Part shown: one piece after another, positions 32,919 through 45,400 of the stretch | How positions within the stretch are numbered: position 1 is the first letter of the stretch | How the letters are laid out: each line of letters opens with the position of its first letter | Assembly: GCF_000091045.1 (NCBI RefSeq) | Contig: NC_006691.1 | Location: 27,501 to 91,500, forward strand | DNA length: 64,000 bases | Direction of reading: 5' to 3' | Source of the DNA: Cryptococcus deneoformans JEC21 | Lineage: Eukaryota > Basidiomycota > Tremellomycetes > Tremellales > Cryptococcaceae | Made by a program: the position numbers and the translations under genes | The notes under the pieces: model-generated | Databases searched by the model: none | What the model was told of the DNA's origin: nothing | The model's input: the letters and a program-made list of their open reading frames with translations, nothing else

Positions 32919-35062
32919 ATGTCACTTTCATATCTCCCCCTATTCAACATCTTTCCTACCTTAAGCTTGGGATTAGTGAAAGAACCGACAATGTTTTTAC
33001 GGACAACTGTACAGTTTCAACCGTTTCAATACGCGCCCCCGCAGGTCGTCAGTAATGACATAGTCTGCGCCCCAACCTATCAATCAACGGTCGCGAACGT
33101 AGACGATGCTACGCTTAATGATGAAATGTCAGTGGTTTCAAGGAATTTGATAAATACTCCATGCCCGCCTGAGGACCTGGTGGTAAGTTCCTTCATAGTA
33201 ATTTTCGCTAGGCGATTTCGCTGATAACAAATAAACCGTAATAGATTATTGAAAGGACCAGGCAAGTCCCCGGAGGCAGGGACGTTGCTTATTTAAAAAG
33301 TATTGGATTGAAGTTGGATAATGCGCAAGGGGCAAACGCAGCTCATCAGCCGCAACGGTCTTCTGTTGCAGACACCAATGCCTTGTTTTTCGCCCCTGGC
33401 AATCACGCCCAATCTTCCTTTCCAGTTTCTCTGGCCAGAAATCCCAGTGAAGCAAGCGAGGCTACCGCCAACAACCCAGTAAATCCTCTTCCAGCTTCTC
33501 CTCCGTGGCCTCCTCTAGAATCACCTGTGAGTCCGGCATGCTACTTTCATATCATCAGACGCTCAGCTGATATAGTATGCCAGGACAGGTCATCGGCATC
33601 CATCCCTGATGACTGGGAGCTTACCCATTCAAAAAGAGTAGATGATATGATGAAAAAGCTCTACCAGAGGAGTAATCGGAGTCTTCCACAATTCCCTCCC
33701 CATTTGGAGGCTTTCACATGTATATCGCCGCTCTCTTCCCTCTCACCTTCTTCCAACCATTCAAACTTCACCCCTACCCCACTCATACCTTCGACTGTGC
33801 CTAGCAACCCACAAACAGCCTCATCCCAAAGTTTACCGTTGCCGAGCGTCTTTCTCTCCCCTACTTGGTCCACTATAACGACTCGAGACAATTCGCAAGG
33901 ACTACGCGAAACTCGCTCTGCTCCCAACCTTCCTGCTATATCCTCTATGCGAGTCTCTACACCATCGTCAAAAACCAATTTTAACACTACGGCAAGGGCA
34001 GGTGAGCCAGCAGAGCTGGTATCTGAGAAAGGACAGGATACAATGTCCGACGTTAGGAGTAGACGTGGCGATGACTCAATGACTTTGCGGCGACTTGCTG
34101 ATGTAATCGAATCTGCACAGCGATACGTCAAACAGCACGAACAGAAGAAGCCGCTTCACTTCCTTTCCGTTCGAACTGTTCCCCAAATTGCAGTACAAAA
34201 ACCTGCTCCTTCTGACTCGTCACGACAGCCGAGGGACTTCCAGACAAACCAACGATTCCACTTTGGTACACCATCAATCCCAATCCCGACTTTTCACTCA
34301 TCAACCTTCAATCCACAAAAATTGCCGTCCTCAGGCCCTTTTCGTGTATCCAAATCATCGAGCGATGTTGCCCGTCTCAACTCTTCTCCATACGTCGCTT
34401 CTACTCGAAGTCGCCCTTGGTCCCCACCCAACTCTCCTCCTTCCAACCAAAACTTAAAGTTAGATATGACCAGTCCGACTCGGCTTCGGACGGGCAAGTC
34501 AACTTCGAGTTTCATCCGGTCCGGACCTATCGTACACGAGCCGCCAGGGACGGGAAGAAGTGAATATCAATCCCCTTTGAAGCTTCGAACTCCCATCATA
34601 CCGCGACAGACACCTGATTGGGCACCGGAACCGTTTCTCCGGTTGCGCCATACCCCATCCAACCTGCCGCTTTCCCATGCCAGCTTTGCGAATTCTCATC
34701 GAACACCGCCTATCATACTCGAGCCACCATATCTCACTGGGACCAACCAAGCTTTTCCTTCCACGTTTATGCCACAGCATACGATTAAGCCTACTTCTAT
34801 CCCCACCACGACTTCTTCTTCTACCACTGTTATCATTAAGGTACCCTCTGACAATCTTACAGCAGCCGATGCACCTAGAGCTAACGACGCCCTACAATCT
34901 CCGGTCATCCTCCGAAAAACATCACCGGTAGAACCGAAAACATCGCGTACAAGCCTATCCACAGCCGCCGTTCAGAAAAGTAGGAACCCTATCAGGAAAA
35001 AGGTTAGCACGGCATTCAATAAAGCGAAAAGCCATTATTCGAAGCTCCTCAAGAAACCGTAA
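32919..35062 (+). CDS. Large Ser/Pro-rich disordered protein, function unknown
   Basis: Two exons joined by an intron of about 60 nt (GTAAGT at about 33183 to TAG at 33243) give roughly 690 residues. The first in-frame ATG is at 32919 (MSLSYLPLFN); a second at 32991 (MFLRTTVQF) is also possible. The protein is Ser/Pro/Thr-rich with short motifs such as SPPSNQNLKLDMTSPTRLR, RTPIIPRQTPDWAPEPF and a strongly basic C terminus (KSRNPIRKKVSTAFNKAKSH). No domain found. The basic end could bind membranes or nucleic acid. It is divergent from the RING gene with a 363-bp promoter between the starts. Confidence 0.7.
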
Positions 35063-35924
35063 TAGCTGTTCAAAAGGGATGAAATGGGGTGTGAGACAAA
35101 GGACGGAAGGGAAGATGGGAAGCCAAGTGAAATGTACAAGGAGTGACAGTGAAAGAAGAAGGGAAAAAGGGAGATGAAGAATGGGCGAGAAAGGAAACAA
35201 GGAAAACGGACGAGATGATGAGAACCCGAACCAGGAAATCGCAAAAGGAAACGACAAAGTAGAACTGTCTACCGCGGAGGCACATACAGGTACTTGTACA
35301 ATGTCAAGTAACTATAGGAACCGACTTTCTTACTGGGTACTCACTGGGATCATTCCGAGGGCACGTACGTGGAAATATAGGCACGGCGAAATCAAAAATT
35401 CTTTTACCATCTCCAATTTCGACATCAGAAATATCATCCTCGTCTTTGCGCGAAAAGTTTGTCCGGCCTTGCCGGCCCAACCGACTGATATTTTCGATAG
35501 ACTTAAACAAGAAACCGACATCTGCCTGACAATCTCGAATGCACAGCGGGCCAAAAGATTGGAACTGCAACACTTTACGCCCTTCTCAATGATGTTGGGC
35601 AAAGTTTCCTCAGGCCTCTCAACGTCGATCTGTGAGAGAAGGACGGCTTGGGTTGGATACCAGGGTCGTAGCCCTGGTCCCATGACGTCCTACATTTTCT
35701 TTTATTAGGAGCGTTGTATAAGTAGGGGAAGTGACTATTATGTCAGTAATTTACCGCAATAGGGAAAGAGGGCTTGTTCTACCCTCGTTCGGTAAAAGAA
35801 GATCCATGAGCAGCGCAACTAACAGCTATGTATGTACTTTGAATCTACCATGCGCTAGTAGGCATCTACCCCAATGGGACGGTAGTTACTGTCACAAGCT
35901 TTGGATCGTATCTCAATGCTATAA
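35063..35924. other. No firm gene; overlapping open frames on both strands
   Basis: Between the disordered-protein gene and copy B. Open frames occupy 35181-35708 (+) and 35304-35683 (-). The minus frame SRLGRQGRTNFSRKDEDDIS looks coding-like but no start or splice partners could be set. Possibly a relic. Confidence 0.35.
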
Positions 35925-36644
35925 CTATAGGATAGCTAAGGCAGTTGGGTCGGAGCTTCGTTGGGGGAACCTATAAACATTCATTCCCTCTACACCACGT
36001 CCTCCTACTCTGTTGTAGCACTCTCTTCCATCATTGGTACCTATAGGCTCTTTTCGAAGACCGCCTTGTGAAGCGTCCTGATTTTTTGATGCATTTTGTG
36101 GATCAAAGGCTTGCCCGGGAGGAACTTGGTTGGCATCACCGGGTAAAGATGAGGATTGGCCGACGGGGAGAGAGCGTCGAGGGATCGAGATGTCACCAGG
36201 GACGAAATCATCGAAAGGGGCTATGAATGGAGAGGCAGGGGCACCGACATCGTGTACTGCACCAAAAGATGAGGATATTAGTTGACTGACGACCTCCTCG
36301 GAGAACTCCAAGTTGATGCGGTGATTGAGCCAGGTCCTATACTGCATCGTGCGCCCACCTCGAGGGATTAACACACTTCGACAGCGCGCAACCGCTTTTG
36401 AGGCTATGACGACCATAGGTTAACCCGTTGTTTCAGCTCCACAGCTCATATCCATCTTCCGGGCACTCGCCAAGTTCACTTCTGGTCCTATAGATGCTGC
36501 TTCGACGACATCGTTTGTCCTACGATAAGAATTGTCGAACGGCCTAGAATGGGGTAGGAAGCTTTTCAGTCAAGTCCTCAACTGGGAAGCCAGGTGCACG
36601 CCTAGTTCTCACCTGGATACCCTGGGATTACTACTTCGCGACAT
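35925..36644 (-). CDS. Copy B, intact member of an uncharacterised family
   Basis: Exons 36644-36613 (32 nt), 36543-36467 and 36403-35925 give 195 residues in one frame. Donors are GTGAGA and GTGCCC, acceptors CTAG and CATAG with a GTTAACC branch-like site. The N-terminal half is MSRSSNPRVSRPFDNSYRR, then VVEAASIGPEVNL, then SKAVARCRSVLIPRGGR with TMQYRTWLNHRINLEFSEEV. The rest is Pro/Ser/Gln-rich and disordered. It pairs with copy A at 3290-3833, which has the same 32-nt first exon and similar residues but a TGA in place of the TGG of YRTW. No known domain. Paralogy is clear from the motif order; function unknown. It is divergent from the F-box gene. Confidence 0.7.
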
Positions 36645-37172
36645 TTTTACTGAAAAAAGATTCTAGACAGGGTCGACGATTGACGTAAATCGCTGAGTCA
36701 TCGCCACTTTTCAGCTTCATCATCATCCCATATTTTGTGAGAATTCCAACTTACAATATGCAGCTTGTACTCGGAGATGAGCTTACGGACAGGGGCGTCG
36801 AGATGGAGATGCTTATGTGGAAGATTGAAGACAAACGGAGAAGTATGCATAGTGGCGATCGGTGGAAAGGATTTTCGCTGCTGACAGCAACATGTCTGAT
36901 TGAGTGCACAGTTGAATGGCCATAGGGCATCCATGCAGCGTGCATCTGCGTCGGTGCTCAACCGGAACAACGACGGACCGACCGACCGGCCGACGGAAGC
37001 TGCGTGGTGGCTGTACTTGAACCAAACAACGGGGGCCAGCCTATCGGAGACGAACCAATGTCCGTCAAGGGGCTTGTGTCGAGCCTAGGACAGGTCCACA
37101 AAGTTCCCACAATTGCACTACCTATTACGACTCATTGGACTGCGACCTAAACATATATCACAGAGTAATACC

Positions 37173-38421
37173 ATGCCCCGCACACGGAGCCAGACCGTCG
37201 CGTTGAAAAACAAGGCCGCCTCGCTCGACCGTCTCCCCATCGAACTCCAAACAAAAATTATCACCCACCTCAAAGATATTGACCCCAAAAGCCTTCTCGT
37301 TCTGGCGCGAGTGTCCAAATCATTGTACTACCAGTGCATTGATCACATTTACTACGAAGTCAAGTTGAAACGCTCTAACCGAAAACAATTTTTCAGGGGC
37401 CTCAACAGCGGCCGATTTCTTCGAGAAGGAGAATTCAAGCGTTGGTACAAAAAACCACACCAACAGCCCTTGTTCGGACAAAGCGTGATTTTAAGACGCC
37501 TTCTCTTACTTGACAAAGTCCATCGAATTATCATTGCGGATGGTCCTGCCTTGGAGAAAACCTTCGATATAGCTATCAGTGCAGCTATAAAACATTCTTT
37601 TGTTTCCTATTCATTGTACCAGGACATTGAACCGCAACCTCTGTTTCGAAACTTAGGTCAAGGCAAGAAAGGCCTGCCATGTATGATATGGAAGGAAGGT
37701 GCTATGGATCACTTTGACGATTTGATTCAAGACAGTTACCTCGAGGACTGGGAATACGCGGAGCTACACGACGAATCTGCGTCGGAAGGCAGTAACAACT
37801 TAGCGAGGGAAAGACTTGATGATTTGTATGATCTCAGTCTGTGCCAGCCCGGTACTCCCTTCTGTCTTCATTTACCGGATAGTTGGTGTCATGACTCCCA
37901 AAAATTTCTCGACGGCATCTTCAAACGCAACGCTCTCAAAACCCTCGCAATGCATAATGTTAAACTTTGTGACTGGAGGTTCGGTAAATCCAGTGGGTAT
38001 TACACCCCGGATGAAATGCATTTGTTCTTGCTAGCCCAAGGACTGCCGAAAGATACCTATGAACGACCGCTTCCTCATCGTGAGGCCCTGGGTAAATTCT
38101 TATCGTAAATATTCAATTCCTGCTGGGGAGGTATCAGAATGGTTCAAACCTGACAAATTTTTTTCTAGCCATTTCTCTCCGGAAGATACACGCTGTAAGA
38201 TTCACATCTACAATTATGCTCGCAAGGGTGCGGAAAGTGAAGAAGATGTCAAACGGAAGGTTTTAATGGTCTGCCGCCGTGAATACGCAAGGAAAAGAGA
38301 ATTTAGTCTCCTTTATGGGAATGAAGAAGCAGACGAAGAACCGAGCGACGGGTGTCCTTTCCGGGGAGAGTTAGTGATACATTTTGAAAAGGCGGTCTGC
38401 AAATTTTGTGGGTGTCATTAG
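37173..38421 (+). CDS. F-box protein
   Basis: Two exons, 37173-38091 and 38138-38421, joined by a 46-nt intron (GTAAAT...TATCAG), give 400 residues. The start MPRTRSQTVALK is the first ATG. An F-box lies near residues 16-60: LDRLPIELQTKIITHLKDID followed by LLVLARVSKSLYYQCIDHIY, the usual LP.E...I..HL..D...L..L..VS..L pattern that binds Skp1 in SCF ubiquitin ligases. The rest has no recognised substrate-binding repeat. The C terminus has a CKFCGCH motif, which could hold a metal. The single-exon gene at 40447-41484 appears to be of a related lineage-specific F-box-like type. Confidence 0.78.
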
Positions 38422-39198
38422 GTGCCCGTCGGAGCAAATGAGGGAAAGAAATAATCAGCAGTTCTGGTGCGTCGTCAAGCCTTCTGGGGATAGGTTGTGA
38501 AAGATGTTCATGGCTTACTGTTCACATAGATTTTACTTAGGTTTGACGGCTAATGGAAGTTAGCTAAGGCATTCAAAAAAGAGCCCAGAGGGGGTCTCTT
38601 CTTTGCCACAAATAGGGCATTAACGAAGGAGAAAGGCTTGAATCTTATATATTAGAGGAGATTGATGGAGCTCTAGATTCCACAGGGATTTACATGCGAA
38701 GGATGGTTGAAGGGCTAATCGTATGCAACACATCCACCGAGTCAATTATAATTATACCAAAGTCGAACCACCCATCTCCACGTGGTCGTCCGCCTTAGTG
38801 AGATACTTAACCGAGGGCACTTCAGCCTAATAATCTTCTGGATTGTTAATTAATTAAGGTGTTGCGGCGGTCCCCGAAGCATATGCCAAGCCAAAGAAAT
38901 GGCTCGTGGTTATTCACCTCATATTCAGAAAAGGCCTCGCGGATGATTACACGGAGATTGTTCCCCAGTCCAGATTCCGCAGGAAAGCTATCCTCTGGTC
39001 GACAACGAAGTCTACCCGCAATCTCATCCTATCCAATCTGTTTTCACCATTAACATATTGAAAGGTTTATTTTCATCAGCACAGGGGTACTACTACAAGG
39101 CGATAAGCACAACCACAAACGACACCTTGAGATCTCATCCCTCCAACCGCAGCCGCTCTCTCTCTTCAAAAGACCACGCCCGCTTAACGTTCACCACA
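38422..39198. other. Intergenic, no gene seen
   Basis: 3' flank of the F-box gene and 5' region of the copper transporter. No clear copper-responsive element was identified by eye. Short frames such as 38859-39053 are unsupported. Confidence 0.5.
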
Positions 39199-40283
39199 AT
39201 GGACATGTCAGGAATGGACGGGATGGATGATAGTGGGTATTTCATTTTTGCGTGCCCCGACTCACCTAACTCTTGATAGTGTCCTCTACATCCTCCAACA
39301 TGTCTATGAGCATGAAGATGTATTTTCATGGTACAATAGGAGGTGACAGTACGTTATACTCGCGAATCAAGCGATCCCGCTACTGACACCATCTGTCTAG
39401 TGCTCTGGTTTGCATCTTGGATGCCATCTTCGGCAGGAGCAACTGTCGGAGTCTGCATTGGTCTTTTCATACTTGCCATCTTTGAGCGATATTTAGTTGC
39501 TTTCAGACGAGCATGCGATGCCGCTTGGAGAAGAGGGTAAGTCGAGTTTCGCCCCGATTTCGTAGACTTCTACCGAAAACGTCCGCTAACGCAAACTCAG
39601 CCAAGTGGGGTACGTACGTCCTTGCTCCAACGGCCCTCTCATCTCCTCATCCGGCAAATCAACTTCTCTCCCACCTCCCGTCCTCTTCAACCGACGTTCA
39701 TCCACGAAAAAGGAGAAAGACGTCTACAACCCCCTTACCCCATCTGATTACGCCCTTGAATCAAACCAAGATGGTTCAGTCGAACCTGCTACCCCTTATA
39801 CTCCTTTCATCCATGCTTTGCGTGAGAGTCAAGAGGGTAGTTCCGCTCCGTCCTACGCACATTCACAGCAAGGTCAAGCCCAAGCACAAGAACCGGGAAT
39901 GGGATGTAATCCTTGTGCGGAGGGGAGGGTAGCAGAGATTGAGAGATGCAAGGAGAAGGCTGTCGAGACGGGTTTAGCTCATAGCCACTTACCGAAAGCT
40001 GTAAGGAGGAGTCTTGATCCAGGACGGGAAGGTAGGTGGAGTAGACCATTTCGGCTGGCGGTGGATGTTCCGAGAGGACTGTTGCAGGCTCTTCAGACGT
40101 TGATTCACTATCTCCTCATGTAAGTCTTCTTCTCGGGTTGACGTTTGACGAGTAAGGATTGACGGTTCTGGCAGGTTGGTCGTGATGACGTTTAATATTT
40201 GGTGGATGATCTCTGTTGTGATAGGCAGCGGTGTTGGGGAAATGCTGTTTGGAAGATTTGGGTCAAGCCATGTGGGGCATTAG
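39199..40283 (+). CDS. Ctr-family high-affinity copper transporter
   Basis: Plasma-membrane or vacuolar Cu(I) importer working as a trimer. The ATG is at 39199; five exons give a Met-rich N terminus (MDMSGMDGMDDMSSTSSNMS and MSMKMYFHG), the first helix ASWMPSSAGATVGVCIGLFI, a long cytosolic loop of about 170 residues, and the second and third helices in LLMLVVMTFNIWWMISVVIG and GVGEMLFGRFG. The MxxxM copper-relay motif (MLVVM) and GxxxG packing motif (GSGVGEM) are both present. Splices checked: DD|MSST, GGD|MLWF, RRG|QVGY, LLM|LVV. The end GSSHVGH carries a His near the C terminus. Fungal genomes carry several CTR genes, so no number is given. Copper-dependent transcription is known for the family. 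Confidence 0.92.
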
Positions 40284-40446
40284 GGGGTAGGGGGTTGCAC
40301 GTGTATGCATGTTTATATGAATGTATGTATATTTCTATTTTGCGGCTGTCGTGCTTCATCGTTCCATGTCGTTATTGTGACTGGCTCTGTTGTTCAAAGC
40401 TTCAGTCACGATATGCGTACGATACTGCTTTTCGCTCGTTGAACTC

Positions 40447-41484
40447 TCACTCAAGCAGTCCGTATATCCCTAACACATCTTCACTCAGTTCTACAAAGTC
40501 GATATACTCCTCCGCAAAGTCGTTCCAGGTAACATTCTCAATCCTTGACATAAACCTCGGCGGTTCCGGGCTCTCCGAATATAATCGCGCAAACAATGCT
40601 TCCGCTTCCTCCGCCTGAGACATATATATCTCCATCTTATTCACCACAGGTCCCAGCGCAATGCTGGCAGACGTCTTTGCTTTGTACACTACATTATCAA
40701 GCGCTACCGCGCTCTTCCATACCCCACACACTAGGGACATCAGGTCCTCATCCTCCCATCGGGGACATTTGGTATCATAGGGTGCGTTGATAAGGGAGAT
40801 GATAATTCGGATACGGCTGTAGGGCCAAATAAACGGTAGCTGCATGATTGCGCTTCGGAGCGGCACTTGGTTGTTGGATGGGGTGTGAAAAATGACTGTT
40901 GTCATTTGCGGACGACACTCTGCGATTCGTCGAAGTTCATCTAGGACGTAATGATACCTTGCCCTTCCATCAAAGAGTACATGAGCGACCGTTTCTTGGA
41001 AGCTGGAGGGGAGGAGACGGATGAGAGTGTTGTCCACGTTTTGAGAAGTATAGCATACCGAGTATCTGTTCAAGAATTGGCTATTGACGACTTCCCAATC
41101 GTACTCCAACCGTTTGACATTTGAAAACAAGTTCTTCACTGGCCATTCTAGGGCGGCGATAGGATCAGGACAACTTGAAATATTGAAATGAGTGGAAACC
41201 ACGGCGCTCTCCATGCTCCGTATGAGCAGAATTCGTGTACGGGACAGTGCCTCAGCAGTGCGGAGCCATGCTTCAACAGTACTGTGCTGGCTAAGACTGT
41301 GGAAAAGCTTGTGGCAGACGGTGACGGTGTGGTAGAGGGTGGGTATGGTGTGCTTATAATAATATTTGGAGAGCGTCAGGGTTTTTAGGGGCGCGATGAG
41401 GGAGAGCTGGTGGAGGATAAGATGGGCGACGGGATAGAGGGTCTCGAAGACAGGTTCTTCAGATGTGGTAAATGCTTGAGACAT
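40447..41484 (-). CDS. F-box-like single-exon protein, lineage-specific
   Basis: Uninterrupted frame of 345 residues from ATG at 41484 to stop at 40447. The N terminus LILHQLSLIAPLKTLTLSKY followed by YYKHTIPTLYHTVTV fits a degenerate F-box (hydrophobic, Leu-rich, with tandem Tyr), as in a family often seen in Tremellales from memory. No LRR, WD or Kelch repeat follows. A coding tail ends VELSEDVLGIYGLLE. It is convergent with the copper transporter, 163 bp apart. Role unknown; possible SCF adaptor. Confidence 0.7.
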   Translation of the reverse strand: MSQAFTTSEEPVFETLYPVAHLILHQLSLIAPLKTLTLSKYYYKHTIPTLYHTVTVCHKLFHSLSQHSTVEAWLRTAEALSRTRILLIRSMESAVVSTHFNISSCPDPIAALEWPVKNLFSNVKRLEYDWEVVNSQFLNRYSVCYTSQNVDNTLIRLLPSSFQETVAHVLFDGRARYHYVLDELRRIAECRPQMTTVIFHTPSNNQVPLRSAIMQLPFIWPYSRIRIIISLINAPYDTKCPRWEDEDLMSLVCGVWKSAVALDNVVYKAKTSASIALGPVVNKMEIYMSQAEEAEALFARLYSESPEPPRFMSRIENVTWNDFAEEYIDFVELSEDVLGIYGLLE

Positions 41485-41709
41485 GGCATAGATAGGTATA
41501 GATAGATGTTAATGAGTGGACTCAAGCGAATATATGCTACTGGGCATCAGTTACCTGTATTGCTAATCTAGAGAAACGAATACAAACCGACCGAGATGGA
41601 AGTGACGTACGGAAAAAGCTGCTTGAGACAGTATGGTTAAATCACCAGTTGATTGGGTGCTTTGTGGCAGGGATCGTAGAGTAGTAAAGCCATAGATAGG
41701 CTGCGCCAC

Positions 41710-42093
41710 TTACTTCCCTAGTACAAATCCAGCTTCGAGCAATCCTAGCTCAATCAGATGCTCACTGAAGTCAGATTGCGGACGAGCGACGGAGGAGAAC
41801 CAAGCCGTCAAAGTGCGTGAGCATAAACAATCTCGGCCGACGGCTGTGGAGGCGTGTTCGGAGTTCTTTTGAGCTCCGATATCTGAAAGGACCGTTTGCA
41901 TCTTGTTTGAAGTCCGTCGGACTCTATGCATGCCTCCGTCGTCACGTCGAAAGTTTAACAAGAATCGGTTTGTCGTTTTCGTCGTCTTAGGGTTGAAGAT
42001 GCTTCGAATAACAACTTGTAAGGGGAAGTTTATGCCTAGATGCTGAACGTATAAGGCTTCCGGACATTCCTTCTTTTGGACAGTCTCCCTCAT
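41710..42093 (-). CDS. Small hypothetical protein
   Basis: Single frame of 127 residues with an ATG at 42093. Sequence such as YVQHLGINFPLQVVIRSIFN and FLLNFRRDDGGMHRVRRTSN has ordinary coding composition but no known motif. No splice links or neighbours support it, so it might be an exon of a larger gene or chance. Confidence 0.4.
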   Translation of the reverse strand: MRETVQKKECPEALYVQHLGINFPLQVVIRSIFNPKTTKTTNRFLLNFRRDDGGMHRVRRTSNKMQTVLSDIGAQKNSEHASTAVGRDCLCSRTLTAWFSSVARPQSDFSEHLIELGLLEAGFVLGK

Positions 42094-42473
42094 TCACATA
42101 TTTATACCTCTATTCTGCTTGCATGCCTCTTCCTTTCTCTACCACTAATAGTTCAAGAAGGCACGGTCTATTTAGACTATGATGATGATTAATTATTCGC
42201 TGCTTCCACCTGGGATTACTTGGAAAATCTGATAAATTAAAGGGCAGAAGCATAGACGATACATTTGTCAATTGTCGACTAACAGAGGGCACCCAAAAGC
42301 ATGATGAACAAATATCCCCCACGACCTGTATACCGCGGAATAGCGAAAGACGATTTAGAAAGTAAATGATAGGGAGGACGGAAGATAGATTATTAAACAA
42401 CTATAATTCTATAGATAAAGACATATATAAAACAGGCACAACTCTTTCCAGCTTTCCCTTGTAATACCCTAGC

Positions 42474-45400
42474 TTACTGGAATCTTGATTGCCACTCGGC
42501 CGACATCTGTATGATATTTTGGACGCCAGTAGCACAATAAGTTCTTTCTGATAATGATCGAGTGGTCCAAGCTCTTTGCGACCTCAACACACCAGACTAA
42601 CATCATTTGTAAGCGCTATTCCTTTATTATCGATATTCCAAAGACTATGACTCACCTGCTGAGCAGTGAAGTTTCGACAGTCCCGATCAAACACTCCCTT
42701 CTGCTCCTCCATCCCATCCAATAATGCTTCAAGATCATGCAATGGTCCTTCCAAACCCTCCACGGCCATAATCGCTTGCACCTCCCTTTTACTCCTTCCT
42801 CTCCTACTTGAAGCATTTTCACTCACATGCTGCCTCATGTTATCCTGCATCGTTTCAATAATCCTCTTGGTCTCCCGCAAAATCCGGTCTGCTTGGACGT
42901 AGTTTTTACGTGAGGCAATGAGGAGAGCGCGGGTAAGCATGTCAGAGGCAAGAAGCTCCATACGTCGGCGAAGAATGGCAGGGTCGGCCGGGGATGTGGA
43001 TGATGGGGTACGCGGAATGACAGCGACGGTGAGAAGTTGAGGATGGGGGAGACGGAAAACAGAGCGGCCAGCAGCGGGATCTCGGAAGGCCAAGTCAACT
43101 TCACATATCGGAACTTCGTCAATAGCCTCGTCATAACTCGAATGGGCGACAGAAAGCATGTCAATACCCAAGTTGGAACTCGGCGCTCGTCGAGGAGATC
43201 CTCCTCGTTGACTCGCAGGATCGGAGCCATCTCCCGACTCATTTGACCCTTCATCAGAATATTTTTGAGACTCATCTCTATTCTCCAGCTCGAGCTCAAT
43301 AAGGATCTCCCTAGAGTCGCCATATCTCAACACTTGCAGTTCAATATCAATATCCTTGCCTGTTCCAGTGACCACCGCTTGCGTTGTGCCCTGTACTCTC
43401 ATGATTCTAAAGTCATTCTCCACACAAGATACATGGACCTTGGCATTGTCCATCGCAACATTCATCATCCCACCTACGATGCCGGCCAAAGTCTCACGCA
43501 AGTGGTACCACTCCTTTACAAACGAGTAAGTACCGAGAGTATGGTTGGTAACGATCCAGAGAGGTGAAGGGTCGTGCGACCTGCCATAACCTACAGCATG
43601 GACCAGGATATTGGCAGCATCAAGACGAGCGGCCACGAGATCCATTTGAGTTCGCTTGATGATATCGGTAGTATCGCTGACGATCACCATGCTCGAAATG
43701 GGGTTTTTGGCTTTACGCTGCAACACAACGTCGAGACCAACGTTCATAGCCGTAACCACATCCAGCTTCTCATCACTCCCTACTGAAACTTCAAACTCAT
43801 CCTTCTCCAGCTTTCCGGTACCAAGAGTCTCCACAAACGTTTCAAGACGTTTCCGACTCTCGTACCTTGTAGTAGACAGGAAGGGCGTTTTGCGCAAGGT
43901 ACCATTCACGCCCATCTCACATGAGACTAATGAAATACGGTCTTTCGGTCCAAGAAGAGCGAGCAAAAACTCGAGGGAAGACCGCATGAGCTTAATTTTA
44001 AGGGGAATACTCTGTCCAGGGGTAAACGCAGGAAGAGATAGCACAAGGACAAGATCGATAGGAGTATGTATAGGGGCAAGTGGTACGTTATATGCAAGGT
44101 CGCCTGATGATTGGTCTTTGGGGGATACGGGCGTAAAGTTGGAAGTAGCAGGTGTGATAGTGTAGGATGCTGACGTAGGACTTGTCAAGTCGGAGAAGCT
44201 GATGGCTAACCCACTGGAAGTGCTCCGGGGAGCACCAGAACCAAGAATCTTCCCCGCTCTTTCCTTGAGACCCCCGTTATCCTCGATCAACCTATTTATA
44301 GTCGCCCTCCAAGTCTCGTGACTTCCCCTATCTTTGAAAGTAAGAATGAATGACTCAAGCGATTTGTCCTCCATAAGAATCACAAGATTGAGCTCTGACG
44401 GAGTGGATTGATCTAAGACTCGAGAGACATGACGGAGATATATCCTGCCCTTGAGTTTGAGCACAGATTTTGACGAATGCCCCGAGTGATCACTGCGCAT
44501 GGAATTGGATGAAGAGAACATCTGTCTAAAGCCCGACTTCTTCTCCTCGGCCGCGCAGACGAGCGCATCTTGAAAGAGGTAGACCTGGAAGTCGCGCGTG
44601 AGGGATCCTTTGCGCACAGTGAGGATGTCAAACAGTCGGAGTTGACCGAGAGAGTCTACACTAAGCTGCTTCAGGTCTACCACCCGGTTCTTTAAGTCTT
44701 GGAGAACGTGTGCGAAAGGATCGGATGTATTGAATTCTCTCAGGGATGGGCTGGTAGCGAGTTCTCGAGCAGAAGTAGGAGATGGAGATGGTTGAGGTGA
44801 AAATCGTCCTTCGTCGAGCTGACGAGTGGCAGCAGGGTATTTGCCCCTATCGGGTGCTGGAGGGACGTCAATGATGACCATCGCAGTGATCATCTGCTTG
44901 CCCTTTCGGTTCTTGGAGATGGTGCTGAACTCAGATTTGATGGAAAGAGTAGGAACAATGACCTTGGGTAGCTGGCCGTTGGATACGGAAGGGCGCGAGT
45001 TGTCGATGGGATCATCAGCGGTCGGGTCTGGAGGGGTAAGAGGAGTGATACCACGACCACTTGTTCCACGGATAGATGGTGCTGGGCGAGAAGACTTGCC
45101 CGATTGACCCATAATGGCAGAAAGTTCTATTTTGCATGTCAGCTTAGTCCTTTAATAGACAGATAAAGAGTCACTCACTGTCTTTCTTTGCCGCGCCATC
45201 TGCAAGCTTCATCGGTTGACGGCAAACACCACATACGCCCAAAACTTTTCTTGATCCTTCTGGTGGAACCTCACCGTAAACATGAGTGAAACATTCCTGA
45301 CGGACGTCTTATCAGCAACTGTTTAAGCTCAGATCTCTTGCCGACTTACTTCATGTAGAGCGTGCCCGCATTCAGGAACAATAGGTGGCTTCTCACCAGG

